Notes under the pieces: generated by a model
What the model saw: the letters and a program-made list of their open reading frames with translations, nothing else
The model's database searches: none
Told to the model about the DNA's origin: nothing
Made by a program: the position numbers and the translations under genes
Shown: one piece after another, positions 39,130 through 47,727 of the stretch
How positions within the stretch are numbered: the first letter of the stretch is position 1
Layout: every line of letters starts with the position of its first letter
Source: Gracilariopsis chorda
Lineage: Eukaryota; Rhodophyta; Florideophyceae; Gracilariales; Gracilariaceae
NCBI GenBank assembly: GCA_003194525.1
Contig: NBIV01000087.1
Coordinates: 186,001 to 250,000, forward strand
Length of the DNA: 64,000 nucleotides
Direction of reading: 5' to 3'

Positions 39130-41517
39130 CTATCCCAACACATCACCAAGGTCACCAAATGCTGAGAACGAAGTCACGGCTTCAAATTCATCATCTCCCC
39201 CTTCGACAAACACATCATCAAAGCGACTTCGCAGCGATGAAACCGGCGCAACATATCCAAATCGATGAGCACTTTGCGATCGAACAAGATGTGCCCTACC
39301 ACCACTGTTGTTTACACCTGATCGCCTACCAAACCCACTGCAAATAGATCCAGTCGAAGAAGACCGAGACAGAACGCCAAAAGCGCGCCCGATACTGCCG
39401 ACAGGCTGCGCCGTTCGTCGCCTTGGTTTCGGTCCGCAAAGGGCCGTTTCCAGCGATACAATAGGTGCCACAGTGCTCTCACAGAACTCTTCAAATCGTC
39501 TTTTCGATTCCGGAGCAACGCCCACATCAAGCTGCGGCCTGCCCTCGCTTTGCTGCATGGCGAAGAAATGCTGCACGCAGCAGGCCATGTGGATCAGTGC
39601 AGAAAGGTAAGGAGCTTCCTGAGCCTTGCGAGGGCAATTCCATGCTTTATCTCCCTGATGCGCTCTCCACACATGTACAATACGATCCATCAAGTTGCAA
39701 CGAATCAACCAGTGATAAACAGAAGCCTTGGTAGTCTTTGGCGACAACAATCCAGATTCCACCCCTCTGCAAACCACGTGTTGTATCAAAGAGTTTCGCG
39801 GATGCAACATCATAATCTTAAACGCAATTTCTCCAAAGCGCTGCTTATCAATGAAGTGCATCAGCTTTTCACTGCACACGCGCATACAAGTTACAAACAA
39901 TTCCAGAATTCCTAGTCGCACACCGGACTGACCGTCATCGCGGTTCACAATGTCGATCAACACGCCAAGCAAGCAACGTAAGATAGGTTCCAGTTCAGCT
40001 TCCAACGCGCTTGTATCCAGCGCAGGCGGTTGTCCAGTGACACTGGCCACCCTTCTTTCTGCATCCTCTTCCACGCACTCAAGCAATTGAATGGTCAGGG
40101 ATAGGGCGTTTTCCAGGATTGTAGTCTTGAATCCGTTTGTCTCGCGGAAGAGTTCAATACCCGAGCTGAGGATGAGCGCAATGGTGCTAGCGGTGTCAGC
40201 ATTTCCGAAAACATGAAGATACTGACAAGCGGGCATGGAGCTGTTAATGCGCACAGCGCGCAAGGTCTTCTTGACGAGGTTAGCATATACTTGAGTTACA
40301 TTAAACGCCAGTTGTTCAGCTTTGGTGACTTGCTCGGCATTCGGAGTGTCCAGATGGTTGACATGGTCACCAACGGTTGCGGAATAAATGGTCTGGGTGC
40401 CGGATACAAAGGCATTTGCCAAACAGTGGTAGATCTTTGCCGATGCGAGCAAGCTAACGGCGTTGGTCATAGGCAGGTCAAAGGAGGCATTGCAGTGGTC
40501 CATCAACAGTACGTCATCGACGCAACGGTCCGGAATTAGCGCGGCGAACAACGGGGGCACGGAGCCGATGTGCAGCATGTCCACAAGAGCCGGCAAAAAA
40601 GAAGGTCGTTCGCGCATTTGTTGCAGCAAGGCCTCCGGGTTGGTTCCCAAGTAGGACACGAGTATCTGGACGACGTTGCCGACAATGATTGGATTATCAC
40701 AAGCGAGTTGCGACGGGGTTGGCTCAGCGGTGGTGGGTGCATGTGGTGCATCAAGCAGAGGCACTTGGCCGTCCAGAAAAGACAGTAAGTGAGACACGAG
40801 AGTGTTTGAGGCGATGAAGGCGTCTCGAATGTTCATGGTACCATTGGCCAGAATAGTTGTGGTGATGTAAGGATAGCGATAGGCCCTTCGAACATCGCGG
40901 ATGACGGGGGAGGACTTTGCAGAGATATCGGCCAGAAGATAGAGTAAAGTAGTGAGAGCGCGTGGCTGAGCCAGGGCATCGCACACGGTATTGCTGGTTC
41001 GCAGCGGGATTTGTTCAACCAGCCCGTCCAGATGGTCGAACAAATAGCGCAGGCGGTTGGCCAAAGCTTGATAGTCAATTTGATGATTGGGCGGTTGGTG
41101 GTGCAGAAAATTGTGTAGTACCGGAAGAAATTGGGCGCGGGTTACGTTTGTGAGAGGCGGGGAAGGGGGTGGAGCGGTGATGCAAGGTTGGTCCTCTGCG
41201 CCAGATGGTGAGGTTTGCGGATGTTGCGGTTGTTGGGAGGGCTGGAGGGGGGGTTTGAGATGCGATGGGGCGTTTTTGGTAGCGGGGTGATCGGAAGGGA
41301 TTGGGGCATGGTTGTTGGAGTGTGAAGGGGTTGGATTGGGCTTGGTGGAGCGGGGCTGCGGGGCTTCATCCGATGCGGTAAGATCGACGGAGGTGGGGGA
41401 AGGGAAGAAAGCGGGAATTGTGGTTGTGGATGAGGGAGGAGTTGGCAGGGGGGAAGGCGCAGCCAAGGGGTGGGCGGAGGCGGGGGGGAGGGGTGGTCTG
41501 GTGGAGGGCTCATCCAT
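39130..41517 (-). CDS. SAPS-domain protein (PP6/Sit4 phosphatase regulatory subunit)
   Basis: The 795-aa product has a Pro/Ser-rich, disordered first 125 residues and then a long alpha-helical SAPS domain. Diagnostic stretches are RRAYRYPYITTTILANG followed by LACDNPIIVGNVVQILVSYL (family: 'YP..A.EIL' and 'VI.NLI'), then LGILELFVTCMRVCSEKLM and FGEIAFKIMMLHPRNSLIQH, matching the family's 'F..YP.NN.LH' segment. SAPS proteins tether the catalytic subunit of PP6 (yeast Sit4) and direct it in cell-cycle and trafficking control. The C-terminal 120 residues are Ser/Arg/Gly-rich. The start at 41,517 is the only sensible ATG. Antisense ORFs over its Pro-rich part are composition shadows. Confidence 0.82.
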   Translation of the reverse strand: MDEPSTRPPLPPASAHPLAAPSPLPTPPSSTTTIPAFFPSPTSVDLTASDEAPQPRSTKPNPTPSHSNNHAPIPSDHPATKNAPSHLKPPLQPSQQPQHPQTSPSGAEDQPCITAPPPSPPLTNVTRAQFLPVLHNFLHHQPPNHQIDYQALANRLRYLFDHLDGLVEQIPLRTSNTVCDALAQPRALTTLLYLLADISAKSSPVIRDVRRAYRYPYITTTILANGTMNIRDAFIASNTLVSHLLSFLDGQVPLLDAPHAPTTAEPTPSQLACDNPIIVGNVVQILVSYLGTNPEALLQQMRERPSFLPALVDMLHIGSVPPLFAALIPDRCVDDVLLMDHCNASFDLPMTNAVSLLASAKIYHCLANAFVSGTQTIYSATVGDHVNHLDTPNAEQVTKAEQLAFNVTQVYANLVKKTLRAVRINSSMPACQYLHVFGNADTASTIALILSSGIELFRETNGFKTTILENALSLTIQLLECVEEDAERRVASVTGQPPALDTSALEAELEPILRCLLGVLIDIVNRDDGQSGVRLGILELFVTCMRVCSEKLMHFIDKQRFGEIAFKIMMLHPRNSLIQHVVCRGVESGLLSPKTTKASVYHWLIRCNLMDRIVHVWRAHQGDKAWNCPRKAQEAPYLSALIHMACCVQHFFAMQQSEGRPQLDVGVAPESKRRFEEFCESTVAPIVSLETALCGPKPRRRTAQPVGSIGRAFGVLSRSSSTGSICSGFGRRSGVNNSGGRAHLVRSQSAHRFGYVAPVSSLRSRFDDVFVEGGDDEFEAVTSFSAFGDLGDVLG

Positions 41518-42090
41518 TGATAGGGGTTGGGGGGAAGAAGGGAGGGGAGTGGGGTTTGGTGTCAGAGGCGGGGCATGGTCGCAACGGGGGAGAAGGTGTG
41601 GGGGGGGAGTGGTGGGGTAGGGGAGAATTGGGGAGAAAAGTGGAAGCAGATGGAGAGGAGTGGGAAGCGGGAAGAGGGGGGAGGGGTCTGAAAGGGGGTG
41701 TGTGTGTGTAGTGTGCGCTTTTTAATGGATGGAAGGAAGTGGGTGAGGGAGTTGGGGGTGGGGGGGGAGGGGGGAGGGCGGACTGTCGAGAAAGGAGGGC
41801 GGGAAGAGGGGAAGGAGTTGGACTTTTTTTTAGGTTGGAGACCGGGGTAATTTAGAGGACGCGGAGCACTCGCTGAGGGCGGGTGTTGAAATTTTTGGTG
41901 GGGGCGGGCGAGGGGCGGCAAGGGCGGGGGCGACATGCGCGCGCATGCGCGGACACGCGGAGCGAGGCGCGCGCCGTTCATTGGATGTGCGAGTGCGAGC
42001 AGCGCGACACGTGCGGCTCGCGCCGCTCGCTGCAGTCGACGGCTGTCAGCCCGGCGCCTTGCTGTAAGAAGGCGCCCGTGCGTGGCGCGC
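41518..42090. other. Intergenic region, SAPS promoter side
   Basis: This G/T-rich plus-strand stretch (C/A-rich on the coding strand) has long purine runs at about 41,740-41,815 and no gene. It separates the SAPS gene start from the stop of the zinc-finger gene on the same strand. Confidence 0.4.
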
Positions 42091-42673
42091 TCATACAAAG
42101 CGCAGCTGTGCGCCACGCAGGCGCAGCCACAGAGTGCCTCGAGCCGAGCGCAGTCTGCGCGGGGGGTGGCGCGCGAGGCGGGCGAGCGAACGCAGGGCGT
42201 GTCGGAGGCGTGCAGACGCCGTTCGGTCAGTTTCTCGCGGCTCGTTTGCGTGGCGCCGCGCTTCGACGCGATGCGGAGGGCGTTGTACTTACCGGTGGCG
42301 GTCGAGGCGCCAGTCGTAGCGCTCCAGCACGCCCACGTGAACGACGTCGCGCACCTTCACGCGCACGCGCTGCCCGCTCAGTCCCGAGTGCGCGTCGTCG
42401 TCGGCTGCGACGTGCTGCGTCGCCGCGGCGCGACGCGCCTTGCCGCCGCGCCCGTGCCGGTCAACGCTGCCAATGCGCCCGCGCCCGCGCCAGCGCCGTA
42501 GCGCGCCGATGCGCTTGCTGCACGCCAGGCTGCAGAACTTTCCCTGTCCGAAACTGACCGTGCGCGTTAGTCAACGTGCGCGTTAGTCAACGTGCTTTGC
42601 TCGCCTTTGCCGCCGCGCCGCCAACTTACCGCCCGTCGTGCTCTCGCTCGCACAGCTCGCAGCGTCGGGTCAT
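42091..42673 (-). CDS. Three-exon gene for a small FCS-type zinc-finger protein
   Basis: No single ORF shows this gene; it appears on splicing. Exon 1 is 42,630-42,673 (ATG at 42,673), exon 2 is 42,293-42,553 and exon 3 is 42,091-42,154 (TGA). Both donors read GTAAGT, acceptors read GGTCAG and CGCGCAG, and both introns are phase 2. Joining exons 1 and 2 creates a zinc-finger-like motif across the junction, from CELCEREHDG to FGQGKFCSLACSKR, the CxxC...FCSxxC pattern seen in small eukaryotic DNA/RNA-associated proteins. Intron 1 is 76 bases and contains repeated TTGACTAAC, a good branch-point sequence. The 122-aa product also has basic and Arg-rich stretches. Exon 3 is less certain than exons 1-2, because an alternative acceptor (CTTCTTACAG near 42,061) exists. 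Confidence 0.65.
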
Positions 42674-42715
42674 GGCGCCGACCTTTGATGAACAGCGTGC
42701 AACAACAAGCGACAG

Positions 42716-43585
42716 CCGCCGCCAGCAGCGGCGCCGTCTCCTTTAAGAGCGCCACCGAAGCGAAACAAGCGCCAGCAGCGGCGCCGTCTGTTTCAAGAGC
42801 GCAACCGAAGCGAAACAAGCGCCAGCAGCGGCGCCGTCTGTTTCAAGAGCGCAACCGAAGCGAAACAAGCGCCAGCAGCAGCGCCGTCTGTTTCAAGAGC
42901 GCAACCGAAGCGAAACAAGCGCCAGCAGCAGCGCCGTCTGTTTCAAGAGCGCAACCGAAGCGAAACAAGCGCGAGCAGCAGTGCCGCCTCCTTTAAGAGC
43001 ACCACCGAAGCGAAACAAGCGCCAGCAGCGGCGCCGTCTGTTTTAAGAGCGCAACCGAAGCGAAACAAGCGCCAGCAGCAGCGCCGTCTCCTTCAAGAGC
43101 GCCACCAAAGCGAAACAAGCGCCAGCAGCGGCGGCGCCGTCTCCTTCAAGAGCGCCATCGAAGCGAAACAAGCGCGAGCAGCGGCGCCGTCTCCTTTAAG
43201 AGCGCAACCGAAGCGAAACAAGCGCCAGCAGCAGCGCCGTCTCCTTTAAGAGCGCCACCGAAGCGGAACAAGCGCCAGCAGCAGCGCCGTCTGTTTTAAG
43301 AGAGCAACCGAAGCGAAACAAGCGCCAGCAGCAGCGCCGTCTCCTTTAAGAGCGCAACCGAAGCGAAACAAGCGCCAGCAGCAGCGCCGTCTCCTTCAAG
43401 AGCGCCACCAAAGCGAAACAAGCGCCAGCAGCGGCGGCGCCGTCTCCTTCAAGAGCGCCATCGAAGCGAAACAAACGCGAGCAGCGGCGCCGTCTCCTTT
43501 AAGAGCGCAACCGAAGCGAAACAAGCGCCAGCAGCAGCGCCGTCTCCTTCAAGAGCGCCGCCAAAGCGAAACAAGCGCCCGCAGC
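42716..43585 (+). repeat. 50-bp GC-rich minisatellite, about 17 copies
   Basis: Units of 50 bases (some 53) repeat in tandem, built on GCCAGCAGCGGCGCCGTCT followed by an AAGAGCGC...GAAGCGAAACAA segment. Two main unit types alternate (TCTGTTTCAAGAGCGCAACC and TCTCCTTTAAGAGCGCCACC). Because 50 is not a multiple of three, the three frames follow each other through successive units, and several stretches stay open in all of them, which explains open frames here without implying a gene. The array lies between the 3' end of the TrpD-like gene and the 5' end of the zinc-finger gene, on whose promoter side it therefore sits. Confidence 0.9.
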
Positions 43586-43676
43586 GCGCGCCTTTCGCTT
43601 CGCCACACAACCAGCGCTTTCGCTTCGCCCAACAAACGACGCTTCCGCCTCGGCAGTCGCGAGGCCGCCCGCCGCC

Positions 43677-45218
43677 TCACAAGCGCGCCACAGCGCCGCA
43701 CCCGTGGCGTTGCAGCACCCGCAACGCCTTTTCTACCGCCGAAACCGTCGCCCTGGCGCGCCGATCAAACAAGTCGTCTCCACTTCCACCGACGCGCATA
43801 AACGCGCGTAGCTTTGAAGCATTCCCGCCCGCTGTAACCGCTCCCTTCACGGCCTTGTCGTCGCTCTGCACCCCGTCCTCCTCCGCCCTGTACACAACCT
43901 GTTCGCGTCCGTACCCGCCGTTACGCCCCTTCCACCCGCACAGCAGCAGCGCCTTTTTGCGCGCCCCTACGCCCACACCGATCGTTCCTTCCACTCCTCG
44001 TCCCACGATCACGTACCCGCTGTACCCAATTGCTTCCGCCGCCGCCGCCATTTTCTCCATGTAGCTCTCGTGGAACGCGCTTCCAATGAACACTTCACTG
44101 CCCCCGGGAATCACGTCTGCGAATTTCTCCGCGCTCGCGATTCCGGGCCGTTTCACGATAGCCCGTCTCATCCGCACCCACCGGTGCAGCCCTTCGCTAG
44201 CGTCGCCTTGGTCCACTGCAACCATGTCCGCCCCCTCCTCAAACGCCCTCTCCAGTTCATCTCCGTCCCTCACGAATGCAATCCCCATCTCTCTCGCTAC
44301 CTCCCGAAGGTTGGGACCGTACTTCGGCCCGCTTGATTCCCCAACTCCCAGCACCACTCGTATCCCGTACTTGTCATGCAAGTGTTTGGCTACCAACGGA
44401 GTTAACATATCCCACGTCCTTGTCCCGTCGTACGGCTCCGCCATCAGTGCGTATGTGTGTCTTGTGCGCTCCCGCTTTACGAATGCGTCCTTCACAGATC
44501 GCCATGCCGCTACTGAAAGTCCAGCCAGTTCGCTCGCGCTTTCATGCCGCACGCGCATCACGTGAGCGATAAGCGCCTTCACAGCCCAGTCCCCATTCTT
44601 CGAGAACAGCAGTGCCCCCAATGTTGCCGTTTCCCTCTCGTCCAACTCTTCATCGCACAAAACGCGCATGGCAAACGTTTCCAACTCCCCCTCTGCGTCG
44701 GTGATGCTTGCCAGTACCTCTCCAGCACTGATTCGCAAGTCGTCCAACATCCGCTTACGACCGGCAACCTTCGCACTATTGCCGCACCGTCGCACCAATA
44801 AACTCATCTCATCTGCGGACAGTTCCGCCTTCACGAACAGCGCGCCTAGAAAACTTGCCCGTTGCCATAGCAGTTCTTCGCACGCATTCTCATTGCAGAG
44901 CGCCAGTTCCGCGTCAATGTCCGGTAGAATTGCAGCTGGAACCGGTTTGCTACCATGCTTGCCGACAGCTACTGCTTTGATGCCCTCCTGAAGCGCCGTT
45001 GAGCTGGCGTCGAAAACTTTGTCTTCGGACACTTGTGTTGGCTGTTGTGTGTCAACGCAGGCTGGCGAAAATGTGACGCTTCGTCGATGTGCAACGCGTC
45101 TAGATGCCCTCCAATTGCACTTGAAAACTGGCTTCCCTGATATCCATCGCCCAGCATTAACTTGAATGGGTGCCTGGAATGCCCCTGCCGTTGTCAACTC
45201 TGTCGTTTTCAGCTCCAT
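43677..45218 (-). CDS. Anthranilate phosphoribosyltransferase-like (TrpD-related) protein
   Basis: The 513-aa product resembles the divergent TrpD-like proteins of plants and cyanobacteria (glycosyltransferase family 3). The helical N-terminal half (about residues 120-250) holds LLWQRASFLGALFVKAELSADE and ATLGALLFSKNG. The second half starts with ALMAEPYDGTRTWDMLTP and continues with KYGIRVVLGVGESSGPKYG and SGYVIVGRGVEGTIGVGVGA. The classical PRPP-binding GTGGD loop of true anthranilate phosphoribosyltransferase was not seen, so the activity may differ. The first 60 residues are basic and Ser/Thr-rich and could be a plastid transit peptide. The ATG at 45,218 is chosen over an in-frame GTG at 45,344. 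Confidence 0.72.
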   Translation of the reverse strand: MELKTTELTTAGAFQAPIQVNAGRWISGKPVFKCNWRASRRVAHRRSVTFSPACVDTQQPTQVSEDKVFDASSTALQEGIKAVAVGKHGSKPVPAAILPDIDAELALCNENACEELLWQRASFLGALFVKAELSADEMSLLVRRCGNSAKVAGRKRMLDDLRISAGEVLASITDAEGELETFAMRVLCDEELDERETATLGALLFSKNGDWAVKALIAHVMRVRHESASELAGLSVAAWRSVKDAFVKRERTRHTYALMAEPYDGTRTWDMLTPLVAKHLHDKYGIRVVLGVGESSGPKYGPNLREVAREMGIAFVRDGDELERAFEEGADMVAVDQGDASEGLHRWVRMRRAIVKRPGIASAEKFADVIPGGSEVFIGSAFHESYMEKMAAAAEAIGYSGYVIVGRGVEGTIGVGVGARKKALLLCGWKGRNGGYGREQVVYRAEEDGVQSDDKAVKGAVTAGGNASKLRAFMRVGGSGDDLFDRRARATVSAVEKALRVLQRHGCGAVARL

Positions 45219-45713
45219 TCCCTTCTCTTTGCCTTCGTACCTGAATGTCGAATTAGCCTTCAAGATCTTAGAGAAGCAAGACACCTTCTTTGGGATTGCA
45301 AGTTGCCAAAAGGCCTGTCCCCAACAACTTTTGCAATTCAACACCGGAAAGGACTCGGCGCCAACACGGGAAGAGGTCTACGACGGTATGGGCCTTGCGA
45401 AAGAGAGTTGCTGTGATGCATTTTTGCACAGCGGATTCGATGCTGAGATCAAATGCTTTTGGAAAAGATAATTGCTCGTGTGTCTATGTATTTGAAAGTT
45501 ACGTTTGCAACTACACCGTGCAGTGTTTCCCGTCGACGTCGGTAGCAGCGCAATCCCCCTTCGAAACCGTCTCTCTCTCTCTCTCCGTCTCTCCCCCTCC
45601 AAAACCAATTCATCCGCTTCGTGCTCACGACTCATCCCTTCACCCACCAACACTCACTCTCTGTTTTCGATTCGCTGCTGAGTCATATTACGCACACAAG
45701 GCTATCGTACGAA
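45219..45713. promoter_or_regulatory. Divergent promoter region between TrpD-like gene and eIF3k
   Basis: 495 bases between two divergent starts. A CT-microsatellite (CTCTCTCTCTCT near 45,571-45,584) and a pyrimidine-rich leader precede the eIF3k ATG. No clear TATA box. Confidence 0.35.
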
Positions 45714-46358
45714 ATGGCACAGAACGGGGAGACACTTGAAGATGAGATCAACCGTCTTTTGCAAACTAATCGTTACGACCCCGCAATCCTTCCGCGGTTG
45801 GAGGAGTTCATAGAGTATCAGGCTTCCAACGACTTTTGCGACTCCGATGCAAACCTTGCCACTCTCAAGCTCTACCAGTTCTATCCGGCAAAGTACAATC
45901 CGCCCATCGTAGCAAAGATTCTCATCAAAGCACTAATGTCTTTTCCAGCCTCCGATTTCCTCGCCTGCCTCTATCTCATTCCCGAGCGGCGACAGGTGGA
46001 CGAGCCCATCCCCGTTATAACACAGCTTGCCGATCTTCTTGATCGTGGTGAATTCAAGCAGTTTTGGGATGCATCCGGCGCTTGCCGCGATTTGCTCGAA
46101 GGTATTCCAGGAAGTATCACCGCCGTTCGAGACTTCATGACCGATGTTGTATCAAGAACGTATCATACCATCACTACTTCTGTACTGGGCGAAATTCTAG
46201 ACCTTTCTGCTGAAGATGTCAAGGCTCATGTCACGTCGAGGGGATGGGTGGTGCAAGACGATGTCATCACCATTCCGCTCAACGAAGACAACCAGCCACG
46301 GCCGCCTACCATGGATGAACAGCTCAGCTTCAAACAAGTGGCCTCCAACATGCTCTGA
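45714..46358 (+). CDS. Translation initiation factor eIF3 subunit K
   Basis: The 214-aa product matches eIF3k in length (about 218 aa) and sequence: an N-terminal HAM-type helical region with LLQTNRYDPAILPRLEEFIEYQ, then NLATLKLYQFYPAKYN and KALMSFPASDFLACLYLIPE, and a winged-helix end with VLGEILDLSAEDVKAHVTSRGW. eIF3k is a peripheral subunit of the eIF3 complex on the 40S ribosome. The ATG at 45,714 (MAQNGETLEDEI) begins family similarity; an upstream GTG at 45,621 is in frame but not needed. Confidence 0.93.
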   Translation: MAQNGETLEDEINRLLQTNRYDPAILPRLEEFIEYQASNDFCDSDANLATLKLYQFYPAKYNPPIVAKILIKALMSFPASDFLACLYLIPERRQVDEPIPVITQLADLLDRGEFKQFWDASGACRDLLEGIPGSITAVRDFMTDVVSRTYHTITTSVLGEILDLSAEDVKAHVTSRGWVVQDDVITIPLNEDNQPRPPTMDEQLSFKQVASNML

Positions 46359-46402
46359 GCTTCTTGCGCTTGATCACAAGCTTAAGATGCGCTGTGTTCC
46401 TA

Positions 46403-46609
46403 ATGGTGACAGGCGTGGTTCCGTGGATCTTTGTTTCTTTGTTAATATACATCATTCAGCAGATCGAGTACAACAGAAAGGTATACACTGGAATCGATTT
46501 CAATGAGGGACGGGATCATGTTCTTAATCACTCATGGGGATCTTCCACATTCTTTGGATTACCTTGGAATCAGGTTATTGTCTACTTCATGCAACCAGCC
46601 AGAGATTAG
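46403..46609 (+). CDS. Possible small membrane ORF downstream of eIF3k
   Basis: A 68-codon ORF begins 45 bases after the eIF3k stop. It has one good transmembrane helix (GVVPWIFVSLLIYIIQQIEY) followed by a polar tail. It could be a small real gene, a final exon of something longer, or chance. No family was recognised. Nothing else convincing lies between it and the Hint gene. Confidence 0.3.
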   Translation: MVTGVVPWIFVSLLIYIIQQIEYNRKVYTGIDFNEGRDHVLNHSWGSSTFFGLPWNQVIVYFMQPARD

Positions 46610-47727
46610 AGTTGGTGATCATGTGCCACAAATTGTTCTTTCGCTTCTTCTCTGACAACTCACCCGCTGTAGCCAGTTGTGGAAGAAAACGGCAGTAAAC
46701 AGGCTACATGCTTGTGTTTATTCGGATCTGTTTACTTCGAGGATTTCGTCGAGACAACCACCAAGTGCAATACCAGATTTCTTGGTGCTAACACTCGTTT
46801 GTTCAAGTGCACTGATTTTGTTGACACTTCGTTCATAATGATGACAATCAGGACCCAAGATGCATTCCACGGGCGTCTCTCAAGAACACCGTGTTAGTAA
46901 TAGATCGTACCCTACCCGCTTGGTTCGCAGGCTCAAGTAGAACGAATGCGCAGAATGACATCGTCTTGCACTTGGATATTGTATTGTACGCAACTTAATT
47001 CGCCGTGTGCGGACGTGTTCGGTTCTTTGCGCGCGGACGTGGCACTGAGTTCTGTGTTAATCAACGAGATTGAGGGTAAATCGACGATGGACCTATCATT
47101 CAAGCACTAGTCCAATTTCACGTGTACGCTTTGAAAACATCGCGGCGTGAAGCTTTCTGTCAGTATACGAACTATCTTCGCCGATTGCGCCACACACCGG
47201 CCTCCCAGACCGCATCATAGTGCAAGATTTCCAATGCACTCCAAGACGGACACGGGGAAGAGCGCATCGTGCCAGCGCCTTGACAGTCTCGCCACAGAAT
47301 GCGCATGGAAACCCGCATTGCAAGTCAGTTTCTCGGCTTTGCATAACCCAAGGGTATCTGTAGGTTACACGCACTTTGAATGCTGTTGGGATGTATGCTC
47401 ACAACTTTCGCCCTGTATCGAAGAAAGACATCGTCTCTGTTCTGTCAGCATGAACCGATGCCCGATCCCAAACTTCTATTTCAGGCGCTGCCGGACTTCC
47501 GCAGTCCTTCTCCCCTCGACCTCCTTCTCACCGCCTACCTTCTCTGCCTTTCCAGCTTCTTGCTAGCCAACAAGTTTTGTCCTATCGACGGGAACCTCGT
47601 GGACTATTGCGCGTTCTTCTTTCCTCTCTCACCAATCACTTTTGCTCGCGAATTGAATCTCTTACTCGGTTCTTCTCGATCTGTTTGTATCTACTTTTGT
47701 CACCTTAGTTTGTTTATCACGGGCAAG
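46610..47727. other. Intergenic region before the Hint-domain gene
   Basis: About 1.1 kb without a recognisable gene. The frame of the Hint gene is open back to about 47,380, but that part lacks a signal-peptide-like beginning and is probably 5' UTR and promoter. Confidence 0.35.

Noticed and set aside
41883-42557. 224- and 188-codon plus-strand ORFs
   Set aside because: Both are Ala/Arg/Cys-rich composition frames antisense to the spliced zinc-finger gene, without recognisable motifs.
42592-42996. 134-codon ORF running into the minisatellite
   Set aside because: The array is open in several frames by its composition; the ORF has no homology-like part outside the repeat.
42716-43585. CRISPR-like array
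   Set aside because: Units are contiguous 50-bp tandem copies with no unique spacers, in a eukaryotic genome; it is a minisatellite.
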